DNA from: Gracilaria gracilis
Taxonomy: Eukaryota; Rhodophyta; Florideophyceae; Gracilariales; Gracilariaceae
DNA: 64,000 bases
Assembly (NCBI GenBank): GCA_030374805.1
Contig: JARGSG010000001.1
Location: forward strand, 1,483,650-1,547,649
Direction of reading: 5' to 3'
Position 1 is the stretch's first letter, and the number at the start of each line of letters is the position of its first letter. The notes beneath the pieces were generated by a model. That model saw only the letters and a program-made list of their open reading frames with translations. It had not been told where the DNA came from and did no database searches. Positions 10,581 through 19,665 of the stretch are shown here, in pieces. The position numbers were made by a program, and so were the translations under genes.

Positions 10581-10980
10581 GTGTTGCGTTTTATGAATCG
10601 TTTAAATGGAGAGGGGTGACGAAGAAGTAGTTCCATCGTAAAGTTTTCATGTCACTTCACCTACGAAGTAATTGTGTCAGTTGTCCTTAGAATAGTTCGC
10701 AATGTTTCTTCTTGTGCTCAGTAGTTGCTGGTGATACATTTCTGCTGCTCCTTGTTGCTTTCCACAGCAATATTTAAGATACTGTACATGCCTCTATCAA
10801 GTCTCGACGAAGCATGTAGCCTGGTTTCAACAATGAGGCACTAATTCTACCAACTGCTGTAGTTGTAAGTAGTAATCGAACTATTGCGCCCGTGAAAGAG
10901 GGAGAGGGAACACTTGCTTTCTTCTCTTCTTAAGTGTGGTTTATTACTCCCTATTTCGAAGCAATTAGAAAACTACATTA
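10581..10980. other. gene-free stretch
   Basis: AT-richer DNA between the small membrane-protein gene and the 3' end of the retroelement remnant. No coding potential seen. Confidence 0.45.
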
Positions 10981-12667
10981 TTACATATAACCCTCGCTCC
11001 TTAGAAAGGCGAAAAACTTTGAAGGCCATTCTCTAATCATATCAATCATCGTCTTGTCTTTTCTTTCCTCTAGAGTCGGTAACTCATTCCGTCTCGAACA
11101 ATTTGTCAATGGGCACCGAAACAAAACACGGTCTACTCCCTTTTTCACTTCTGTACCACATTGGCACGTTGGTTTTTTGTCTACGTAGGTAGAGACTGGG
11201 TGCAGGTTGTAAACGTGGCCAGTTGAAAACTGAGCCAAGACCACTTCCGCCTTCCGTGCCTCAAAGTCGTTTGCAATTGACGTAAGGCAGCCTGTGCAAT
11301 ACTCTTTGTGCTTTTGTGGTCTTCAGTAGCGCCTTAATGTCAGATAAGTCTACTGGGACTTTGAACTGAATCTGAAGAGGAAGGGCTAGACCTGATTTGG
11401 CCAATTCATCAACGCGTTCGTTCTGTATAAACCCGCAGTGCCCAGGAACCCAGCAGACAAACACCGTGCACCTTGAACTGAGTTCGCGTAGCTCTAAAGC
11501 CAGAAGCTGTAACGTAGAACATTGTTTGCGGAGATTTCCTTGCAAGGCTTCTACCAAGGCATAAGAATCTGTAAACACGCGAACTATTCCATTCACCCGA
11601 GCGTGCACTCTTCTGATGGCCGCTATCACAGCCCGCATCTCGGCCGTGCAAGAGCATACATTCACTCCAGCTGCGACGATCCCTTCTTCTGTATCTGCCC
11701 TTGACTTCCAGTATATTTCGTATGCTCCCGCTGCAACAGGACATTGCGGTAGAAATCGGATTGGGTGAATGTCGCCATCTTTGTCCATCACTGTAGTATG
11801 ATCTGAGCTTTTCAATTTCAAAGCCATCATCGTACTTGATCCACAAGGATGGATGCCTCCCGGGCACGTGCATCTCGCCTTCACGTGGTGTGCCTGTCTC
11901 CGATCCACTCTCACGTGGACGGAGCGAAATGGGAACGCAGACGGATCTCCAACGGGGGCCAAGAACTGGTTCTTGGCCTTTTTAAAGAGAGAGAGCTTTC
12001 TTTGAAGCTCTACTACAGTATCGGAATAAGGTATTGTTGTCCACAATAAAGAAGAAGAAGGATGCCTCCCAAGTTTTTCAAAGAACTCTGATTCACAAAC
12101 CTCATCTACAGATGACGTTTCCCGGTAGTATAGCGTCCCTGCGAACCAGCCGTCCTCCCTCTGCACGGCAGCTCTTTTCTTCCAGTCGTCGTCATTGCCT
12201 TTATACTGGCCGACCGAGCCGTCACACCAGATGTCACAATCTCCCTGCGGAAGCGTTTGGAGGAGCTTCAATGTCGCTTGACGCTGCTCCTCGGGATTAT
12301 CGTCTTTAGAGCGCAGTGCGTAGGCGAATGCGACAGCAGAAAGCCAGAGAATGCCGACTTCTTGTGGTAGTGATTCCCTCTCTTTGAGCTGTAAAACACC
12401 TTTACTTGCCAAATAATCCTCCGCCAGGCGCTTCAATGATGGACGAGACTTTCGAATGCGGGGTTCTACGAGCTCCATGATCGCCGTTTTTAGCGGAGTG
12501 CTGTGCTCCTGCCTCATTGTGCGTTCATACAAGGAAGCTGCAACATTTGCTTTCGAGATGTTCTTATGCAATTCGCCGAAGTAGCCTTGAACAGTTGAAT
12601 AGTCTTTGGTGCTCTCATGCGAGAGGCTTACCGGGCTGCAGACACTATTGTCAAGTTGCTTCTGGTA
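10981..12667 (-). pseudogene. broken RNase H-bearing non-LTR retroelement remnant
   Basis: On the minus strand one frame runs from a stop at 12668 down to a TGA at 11261. The matching continuation lies in another frame, ending at 10981. The first part holds an RNase H domain: CDGSVG, SCTAEMRAVIAAI, VFTDSYALVEAL, VCWVPGHCGF and NERVDELAKSG, so the D-E-D-D acids are present. The second part has the usual end of LINE-type polyproteins: FSTGHVYNLHP and a CxCG...VLFRCPLTNC zinc-like cluster. A frameshift near 11285 separates them. No reverse transcriptase remains upstream. About 190 residues lie between the DGS strand and the TAEM helix, far more than normal, so an insertion or rearrangement is likely. 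Confidence 0.65.
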
Positions 12668-13934
12668 CTATAGAGGCTTGCGTGGGTACGACCTATACCG
12701 ATGATGGTTTTGCCACTCCGCTGCAGGGTGGGCGCCTGTTGTTACGGGCCGTGTTAAACTTACGGCTGATGTGTCGTGCAGTTGGGCACAGTGAAAAGGT
12801 TTTCATAGTGCCCAACTACGCCGCAGCCTAAGTCATTTGTTCTTTCACAGAAACGGCGCGAGTTTTACATTTTGATGTAGTACTTAACAGAATGCTCTAA
12901 TGCAGTTGTTGGTTCCACTTTAACAACAAGGAAATCGCAGAAAAGATTGTAGCAAAACGCAATCATTATTGCGATTGAAGTACCAGTACAATCGAGAATT
13001 GCAATCAATGCGAGCGTTGCAATAGGCGATTGTTTGCTAACGATGTCAAGCTGCTAGCAATACAATCGATTGCGTCCCACCCATGGCGTAACGTCTTCTT
13101 TCAGTTTGGCTGTGCTCTTCTAAGAAGATTTCGAACTTTCTTGTAGGCATTGGCATCGACTTGGTCGATTTTCGGAGCGAGGATGAAAGGTCATGAGATG
13201 AATGTGAAATGAAGAGTCACAATTTGTGTCCTAGAAACAAAGAAAAACAACTTGTTTCGAACAAGAGATGAACAAGAAATGAACAAGAGATGAACAAGAG
13301 ATGAACAAGAGATGAACAAGAGATGAACAAGCGCTAATCAGAAGTAGCGGGATGAGAGAGAGAGGGAGAGAGCCGGAGAACCCCTTGAAGATTAGTGCTT
13401 TCGAGGTCTAATGCTTTTCGAGAGAGCAATGAGGCCACTGGGCGTAACATGAAAGTAAATGTGGAGCCAGTGTACAGGTTTCCTGAAGGACGCATTATCT
13501 TCTTTTATGTGGGAGTAAACAACGTCCCCAATTTTCCCCGTCTTCCTTCTTGCTGTAAGGCCTGAGGGGAAACTACTGATCTACGTCGTTCACTTTTTGA
13601 AGATGAACATCAAGAACGTTCTGGGCCATTTCTATTATAGACCTAAAAACCTTCTCACAGAGAACGAGAAAACAGTCTTATCGTAAAAAAATTAGGGCCG
13701 TTTCTCAAGAGGTCTCAAATTGTATGATCTCCGTCATCGGCTGAGTTGAACAGTGAGAATCATGGGTTGGCAAATGTCATTCTCTCAAGGCTCAAGTATA
13801 TATATGGTCCTCGTGACACCAGAGCGCTTGCCTAAATAAATGCGAAGACGTCTCTCTCTCTCTCTTGTTACAATCTACAGAAACCTTCTTCCGCGACTGA
13901 ACACTGTATTGGGAGGTATTGAGATGCAGGTAAT
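12668..13934. other. gene-free stretch with simple repeats
   Basis: Contains a cluster of CAATCG/CGATTG and GCAAT/ATTGC words at about 12950-13075, an 11-bp tandem repeat at 13259-13331, and a TATATATATG run at 13797-13806 that may be the TATA element of the D27-like gene at 13935. A CT microsatellite lies at about 13850-13865. Confidence 0.5.
13259..13331. repeat. 11-bp tandem repeat, about 6.6 copies
   Basis: The unit GAACAAGAGAT recurs head to tail with one variant copy (GAACAAGAAAT) and a partial last copy. It lies outside any gene. Confidence 0.9.
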
Positions 13935-14835
13935 ATGTTTCACGCAGGCTTTTGTTCATCTACGCCGTTTGTGAGATTAAGGTTCACACCATTGCGAAGC
14001 TTTGCATCAAAACGCAGAGCCCATTATCAGTGTTTTGGTCATGCCACGGCCTCTCTTTCCAAGAGAGGCCCTCAAACTGCTGCTCCTGATTACAGCGGGA
14101 TTGATTCGAAACCATTGAACAAGTTGTTCACGAACATTTTCCTTTCAAAGCTGGAATCTGAGCTTGGTGGTACCTCCACTAAAACAGGATATGCTGGTGT
14201 GGTTGATGTTGTGAAGCAATTAGCCGCAAGACATCGAAAGGACCCAATAGCTCTACAATTAGCATCGCAACGCGTTTTGATGTCACTGTTTCCACCGTGG
14301 TTGCCTGCGGCGTTTTCAAAGTTGTTTTCGAAGCCGGTTCCCAGCTTTGCAGCCTGGATAAATGCTGTGGTAACCATTGGAGTTACTCAGTGGCTGATGG
14401 GGCCATCAAAATTAGCTGAAGATGGAGTTACTGTGGAAATTGAGCGTTGCCGATACTTAGAAGGTTCGTGATCGCATGACTTCTTTCTGTTCGTATCTGA
14501 TTCATCTTCCTTTCGTTAATCACCAGACCCACTGACACAATGACATGCACAAATCGATAAACTTTTCTGCTGTGAAAGCAGAGACCGGATGCATCGGGGT
14601 ATGTGTGAACTCGTGCAAAAAAGCCACAGAAGCCTTCTTTGAGGAGAACATGGGACTTACTTTGTCCATTGAACCGAAATTGGATGACTTCAGTTGCAAG
14701 TTTCACTTTGGGAAGGCACCACTTGGTGAAGATGAAGACGAAGTTATGCGGGAGCCTTGTTTCTCAAACTGCCCAATGAATTCGTCAAACTCAGTACAGC
14801 CTTGTCACAACATAAAAGGCGTCTCGCACTACTAG
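13935..14835 (+). CDS. DWARF27-like (D27/DUF4033) carotenoid isomerase, two exons
   Basis: Exons 13935-14463 and 14582-14835 give 260 residues. The family's D27 proteins are plastid iron-binding isomerases acting on beta-carotene or its relatives; in land plants one member starts strigolactone synthesis. Seen: a basic, Ser/Thr-rich N-terminus consistent with plastid import; WLMGPSKL; then across the splice IERCRYLEETGCIGVCVNSC, followed by TEAFFEENMGLTLSIEPKLD, FGKAP and EPCF. The cysteine spacing CxxxCxxxC and the ...F.E..GL.L...P..DD..C...FG order are the D27 signature. Splicing rebuilds a Glu codon from G and AG. Which isomerisation it performs cannot be read from the sequence. Confidence 0.85.
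14464..14581 (+). other. 118-bp spliceosomal intron
   Basis: GTTCGT donor at 14464 and AAAGCAG acceptor ending at 14581, phase 1. Removal joins RCRYLE to ETGCIG as in other D27 proteins. Retention gives a stop two codons into the intron. Confidence 0.85.
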
Positions 14836-15627
14836 CTTTCTTCTGCAACAACTGACACGTTAGCGAAGCTATTAACTTGGCCTCTACTTTTTGCGAACAA
14901 TTTCCATGTTTGAATATGCGTAACGGGACACCCCATGCGTTATGATACTCGTAACTTCTGGTTTTCTTTTGGTTTTCTTTTGAAGTTGACGACGGCGTTT
15001 TGTTTTCCGAAGGAGTCCCGCACGCAAACTCATTTCACTACGAGTTGATGCTCATCGAGTCGAAGAGAGGCATTGTGCCTACCGCATGACAACGAGTTGC
15101 TAAAGTTTCTTAATGGGTTCGTGTGTTACTGCAAAATGAACCACAAGTTTAGAAATCAACTTTGTGGAATACAAGTACGAAGTGAATTTGACTTTTCTCA
15201 ACACAAGGAAAGCTCTCAAGCCATCAACGAACCAGGTCATTTTGGCACTCGGTTTCCAGCTCAGCTTGTTTCTCGCTGTGACATATGTATAAGATCTGCG
15301 CCTAGATTGGCCACCGTCCGGGCACCATATTTCACCACAACAGACCTGTTTTCGGTCACCATGTAACATTCTTATTTCATAGTCCCAATCTTTGCACAAC
15401 CCTGTTCACAAGAAAGGTAACAGTGATAGTGGTAAGTTACAATGAGCACAGTTTCAGAAACGAACAGAATAGCAGTCCGATTTCGCCCCTTCCCTGGAAG
15501 GTATAAAACCACATCCTTTCAAGGAAGAACTGATTCGATCTATCACGTTTCCGAACGCCTGATATCCCGGATATTGTGAAACATACCAAGCAAGAAGTGA
15601 AGTACATATCGACAGTGCGATTCCACA
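14836..15627 (+). promoter_or_regulatory. gene-free stretch with TATA box at 15502-15507
   Basis: TATAAA at 15502-15507 (GGTATAAAACC) lies exactly 126 bp before the ATG at 15628. That is the same distance as for the paralogue at 10311. The region between TATA and ATG also shares AGAAGTGA and ATATCGAC words with that gene. The rest has no coding signal. Confidence 0.6.
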
Positions 15628-15879
15628 ATGTTATACTTCCTAATGCAAGGAGCGACAGGGGCTGTGGTCGGACTAGTCACCGGACGGCTCATGCAAGGGT
15701 TCGTTCAGAGTGTCGTTCCTCATATCATGGCTGCCACTGGTATCATCCTGCCTGGCACTGGCACGATGCATGCGGCCGGTGGGGTGGCTGCTACTCTACA
15801 GCGCATTGGGATGACTCCTTTTGCGATTGGTACACCGTTGGCCATTGCTGGGAGTGTTTGTGCTGTTCTATTGCTTTGA
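15628..15879 (+). CDS. small glycine-rich membrane protein, paralogue B
   Basis: 83 residues, paralogous to the product at 10311. Order: GATGAVVGLVTGRLMQGFVQ (glycine-zipper helix), PHIMAATG, a Gly/Thr/Ala-rich loop, GGVAATLQRIGMTPF, then AIGTPLAIAGSVCAVLLL as a hydrophobic tail that ends the protein. Compared with paralogue A it lacks the charged C-terminus. No named family recognised. Two hydrophobic segments with small residues every fourth position suggest packing in a membrane. Confidence 0.65.
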   Translation: MLYFLMQGATGAVVGLVTGRLMQGFVQSVVPHIMAATGIILPGTGTMHAAGGVAATLQRIGMTPFAIGTPLAIAGSVCAVLLL

Positions 15880-16159
15880 TTAGATACGTTGCTCTTGAAG
15901 GTCTCTTTCTGGGAGAGGTTGATAGAGGTTGTGGTTCTGGTGTAGAAGATATTGCCTTGGGTTTGTTATAGCAAAGTAAACGTAGCCTATGTGCCTTCGG
16001 AGCCCGTGGCCTTTATTTTCATGATCTCCGAGTTAATCACGAGCATCCTTCGTCGCCGTTCGATAGATCCACATTGAAAAACGACGATGGTACTTGATTG
16101 TAGCGCTCCAAAACACAGCATGCAGTCTCAGAATCAGTTCTTAACGGCCTTTGTAGCCT

Positions 16160-17038
16160 TCAACATCCAGGCGGAGGTACTACACCGTTAAAGTTCTCTG
16201 GCATTATTTCGTCTTCTCTCTTTACAGGAACATCCTCCCCCTTTACAACGGCCTTCTCATTAGACGTGCTCATATGCAAAACATTTTCATCTATCCAACC
16301 ACTTTCGATGAACATCGCATATCTCCGAAGCCTGCTAATTTTGCTTTCAATATGCATTGCAGGAGAATCTATTCGCATTACTTCTCGTTCAGCCTTTCTC
16401 AGTTCGGCCAAGGCCTTCTTTTGTCTCTCCACGGCTCTCCAATAGTCTTTTCGAATACTTCGGATAGCTTGAATCTCGTTCGGGACACTCTTCGAATCTA
16501 GATCCGCCATTACTTTGCGAAGCTCGGGTATCTCATCGGCATTCCCTTCCGCCGTAGTATCTTCAACTGTGGCTTTGATAGCGTTCACCCGATGTTCACA
16601 CCATTGCTCTACCGAGGAAAGCGGCGTGGTGGACGGTGGTTGAGGCTTATATGTACCTTTAAGCCATGAGGGTGTATTTGGAGCTGACGCACTTATTGAG
16701 ATGGGCGCAGTTTTGGTCGGCTTGGAAATAGAAGGCACGGATTTCAAACGCGGGCTACCGCTTCGGGGTATAGAGCGGTAATTTCTTTGTAATGTATGGG
16801 GAGAAGCGGCAGTACGCGGGGTCCATCCAATGGAAGCGGAACAACTTGGACCAGAAGAACGATAGTAGCGAGGGGTATGGGGCGCGGGTCGAGGAGGAGG
16901 TCGGGTCGTATGCAGTGGTAATTGTGAAGATGAGGAATGCAAAAGCTGTGATGAAGACAAATGAGAGAGTTGCTGAGAAGAATTTTGAGGAGATTGCGGG
17001 GTCCTCTGTTTGTTGGAAGTCGGTGGAGGGCCGCTCAT
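16160..17038 (-). CDS. hypothetical protein with disordered N-half and helical C-half
   Basis: 292 residues from the ATG at 17038. Residues 1-140 are Ser/Pro/Gln/Thr-rich and probably disordered. Residues about 145-250 are charged and helical (EQWCEHRVNAIKATVE, ELRKVMADLDSK, DYWRAVERQKKALAELRKAE), suggesting a coiled coil. The tail has VKGEDVPVKREDE, a possible sumoylation-like context. I recognise no family. A nuclear or scaffold role is possible but unsupported. Confidence 0.6.
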   Translation of the reverse strand: MSGPPPTSNKQRTPQSPQNSSQQLSHLSSSQLLHSSSSQLPLHTTRPPPRPAPHTPRYYRSSGPSCSASIGWTPRTAASPHTLQRNYRSIPRSGSPRLKSVPSISKPTKTAPISISASAPNTPSWLKGTYKPQPPSTTPLSSVEQWCEHRVNAIKATVEDTTAEGNADEIPELRKVMADLDSKSVPNEIQAIRSIRKDYWRAVERQKKALAELRKAEREVMRIDSPAMHIESKISRLRRYAMFIESGWIDENVLHMSTSNEKAVVKGEDVPVKREDEIMPENFNGVVPPPGC

Positions 17039-17530
17039 AATTGAATGATGGCAGTTAGCGATCGCTGTGAGAGGTTATTCCAAGTGAAGAAGTTAAGTCC
17101 GGAGGGATGCAACGGAAACTGAAGCACCAGCCAAGCTGTCTCATAAACTAAGTCGGACGTCTGGGTACTTCGGCACACCCCCGAGCGATGACGGATTTGA
17201 AACGTTTTGTGTTGACCATCAGAGCACCTCAAAAGAGGGGATTTTTGCTTTACGCTCATCGGCTGTTTTGGCGTAGTGACAAGGGTAGCGTTAACGCTAG
17301 CCCTTTTACGTTCAGCGTTGATCAGACATCGCTCTATGCCTACCTTATACAAAACACGCTTTCACGCCTACCTCTTCCATGAGCTGCGCTGCTATATCTG
17401 CTCTCGCGTCATAGTTCCAGGTTTAGGACAATTGCGCCCTGTAAAGTTGCCGGCAACCTAACCAGCCTCATGGAAGAAACTGCGTTTTGAGGCCTTGGAT
17501 TGGGAGGGAATGCATCATGCGAAACAGACT
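17039..17530. other. gene-free stretch with a 14-bp perfect palindrome
   Basis: Lies between two minus-strand genes. TAGCGTTAACGCTA at 17286-17299 is a perfect palindrome, flanked by GG and GCC that extend it imperfectly. No coding content is convincing. Confidence 0.5.
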
Positions 17531-18979
17531 TCACTCACTCGTGTCGCTCACTAGATACCTAGACTTTCCCAAGGGGATCAACAGTTTCTCAATGGACCAA
17601 CCTTCTTCTCTCAACATTTCTAGCAGGCAATCGATATTCCGTTTTGCCCAATCAAGGCTTTGAAGGGCCAAATGGGTATGCGTTTGCGCATTACATTCTG
17701 TTTCGGCAGACTCAAGAAGCTTTCTTGCCCATAGCAGGCCAAACATCATATCCGTCACCCTCGCCTCATTTTCGAGTAGCACACCCACCCTCACTCCGTC
17801 ATACACCACAATAACGTTTTCGTGCGTTAGCTGCTTCAACACTTTCGCCACTTGTTCTGCGACATGTTCAAACTCCCTTAGGCTCGCCCCACAAACGATA
17901 CGACTACGCAACCGTGTTCCATTCCCGATAGGTAACAAACTTTCGGACCGGTTGACGTTCTCCACGCTCGGGACAGACCCGTCCTTCAAATAGGTGTCAA
18001 TGACAAGATTGACTCTTTGCCAGTTGAGCGTTCTCAGTCGTACTGTACCAACAGCGTTTTTCGTACAGAAAAGATGTGAGGCGGCGAGAGGAAGGAAAGC
18101 AGCCAAAGTTCCAGCCAGTCTTATGCCACCCTGCAGAGTGTCGAGTCTTTGTCTGATAACCACACCCAATCCTAATCCAAACAAATTGCCAATGACAACC
18201 TGCGCTTCACCCCTACTTGAAACGTCGCCAATGTTGTTTCTCCCAGCAAACGAGTCGAGAAAGACACGATATGCCGGCCCGCTCATAGCACCGGCAGCCT
18301 CTCGAAGGAGCCCTGCAATAGCTCCAAACGCAAGGAAGTGTCGCGGATTCAAAACTGACAGCACTTCTATCAGAGCAGCACACGCCATCATTGTATCTCC
18401 TAGCATTCGAAATCGTTTCGGGTCAGCGTCTACAAGTCTTGCTAGCGATGTAGACAAGAGTAGCTTAGTTCCCATGCCCAGGCCGTCCTTGAGCACCCAT
18501 TTCAGAGTGGCACCAACCGCTAAGGACGTATTTGTCGAGAGCCCGAGACTGGACAAGAGCGAGGTTGTGCCAAGAACGTAATATGATTGCCGAAAGATAT
18601 GGCGTCCAATGTGCCATACTGCCCAGTAGATATAACCGGGCTGAACTGTATCTGGGTATCCAGTCGGTAGCAATGTGTTGAACAGCGAACGAATAGGACT
18701 GGCTCCTTTTGGAATACGATTTGAGGATAGTCTATCTTGTACAGGCTCGAGAATCAAGGTGTTCAGGTCCAATTTGTACGTCGAATCTTTCGTGGATTCT
18801 ATAAGAGTTGGTAGACGAGAAGGACTCTGTTCTGGATGCGATGGAGGTATTGCTTGCGACTTGACGGAGTCTGCTGAAGAGCAGACTGCGTTTTGGCGCC
18901 TGATGCGCCTGGATGGGGCGGCATGATTCTTGGATTGAAGAAACGGGCGCGAACAAAAGGTGACAAACGCACCGTTCAT
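17531..18979 (-). CDS. RUS/DUF647 family protein (Root UVB-sensitive-like)
   Basis: 482 residues from the ATG at 18979. The DUF647 core spans about residues 95-310: LFNTLLPTGYPDTVQPGYI, GATLKWVLKDGLGMGTKLL, DADPKRFRMLGDTMM, NPRHFLAFGAIAGLLR, AAGAMSGPAYRVFLDSFA, NNIGDVSSRGEAQ and NLFGLGLGV. These follow the order seen in plant RUS1-RUS6, which act in plastids and other compartments in UV-B and auxin/vitamin B6-linked pathways. The first 60 residues are Ser/Arg-rich and suggest plastid targeting. The C-terminal 170 residues are the less conserved RUS tail. Molecular function is unknown for the family. The gene is divergent from the large zinc-rich gene at 19666. Confidence 0.85.
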   Translation of the reverse strand: MNGAFVTFCSRPFLQSKNHAAPSRRIRRQNAVCSSADSVKSQAIPPSHPEQSPSRLPTLIESTKDSTYKLDLNTLILEPVQDRLSSNRIPKGASPIRSLFNTLLPTGYPDTVQPGYIYWAVWHIGRHIFRQSYYVLGTTSLLSSLGLSTNTSLAVGATLKWVLKDGLGMGTKLLLSTSLARLVDADPKRFRMLGDTMMACAALIEVLSVLNPRHFLAFGAIAGLLREAAGAMSGPAYRVFLDSFAGRNNIGDVSSRGEAQVVIGNLFGLGLGVVIRQRLDTLQGGIRLAGTLAAFLPLAASHLFCTKNAVGTVRLRTLNWQRVNLVIDTYLKDGSVPSVENVNRSESLLPIGNGTRLRSRIVCGASLREFEHVAEQVAKVLKQLTHENVIVVYDGVRVGVLLENEARVTDMMFGLLWARKLLESAETECNAQTHTHLALQSLDWAKRNIDCLLEMLREEGWSIEKLLIPLGKSRYLVSDTSE

Positions 18980-19665
18980 GAGAAGATGATACTCCCGTAA
19001 TTAATGAATTACGCACGACGGCGTGGAGGGGAGCTCCAAGGCAATCTGGGACTTGGGGAAGAGGACCTGGAGACGGCTAACTGAGTGCTGCAAAGCCTCC
19101 ATTGCCCGGTGCCAGGGGTTGATCCCCGCCCGCGGTGATGCCAAAAAAAGGCGAAGCAGGCACTATCTAGAATGCACTGCATTCAATGCAGCGGTGCATG
19201 CGCAATGCTTCGCTCAGAATTGTTATCGCGGAACAGCATGTGATGAACTGCCACCGACTTTCTCGGCCGAACCGCTGCAGCGGTGGACAGTGGAAAGAGC
19301 ATCGGCATCGTCCGGGTTGCCAAAAGCGTCCCGCAGACGGGAGGCAGCTGACCTACTGATTGGCTGTTGAGCGCGAGGAGACATATCTTAATTATTGACT
19401 TGGGCAGCGGTGCTCCAGGGGCAAAACGCACACAGTGCACTGCACACTGCGCAATTCCAGGAAAAAGCGCGCGCAAAAGCATACGTGCACGTCGGCGCGC
19501 GTCGTTTCAGAGATGTTTTTCTGAAGGGGGCGTGGCGTTCCTCTGCTTCGCGGAGAGGAATCCCGTTTGGGTTACGTTCGGTTCATGTCGATTTGCGCTT
19601 TCATGCGAGCGCAAAGGTAGCGAGCTCCGTGTTCCTTGAATTCGGCTCTCTTCCTCGACGTTATT
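18980..19665. promoter_or_regulatory. divergent intergenic promoter region with CCAAT box
   Basis: Separates the RUS gene (-) from the chromatin-type gene (+). An inverted CCAAT box in the context CTGATTGGCTG lies at 19357-19367; the same word recurs at 33964-33974. GAATGCACTGCATTC (19170-19184) is a near-palindrome, and TGCGCA and TGCACTGCA words recur around 19195-19460. No gene is supported. Confidence 0.45.

Noticed and set aside
19080-19145. Possible tRNA with a GGGGTTGATCCCC T-arm-like hairpin
   Set aside because: The acceptor and anticodon stems cannot be formed on either strand, and the B-box match is poor.
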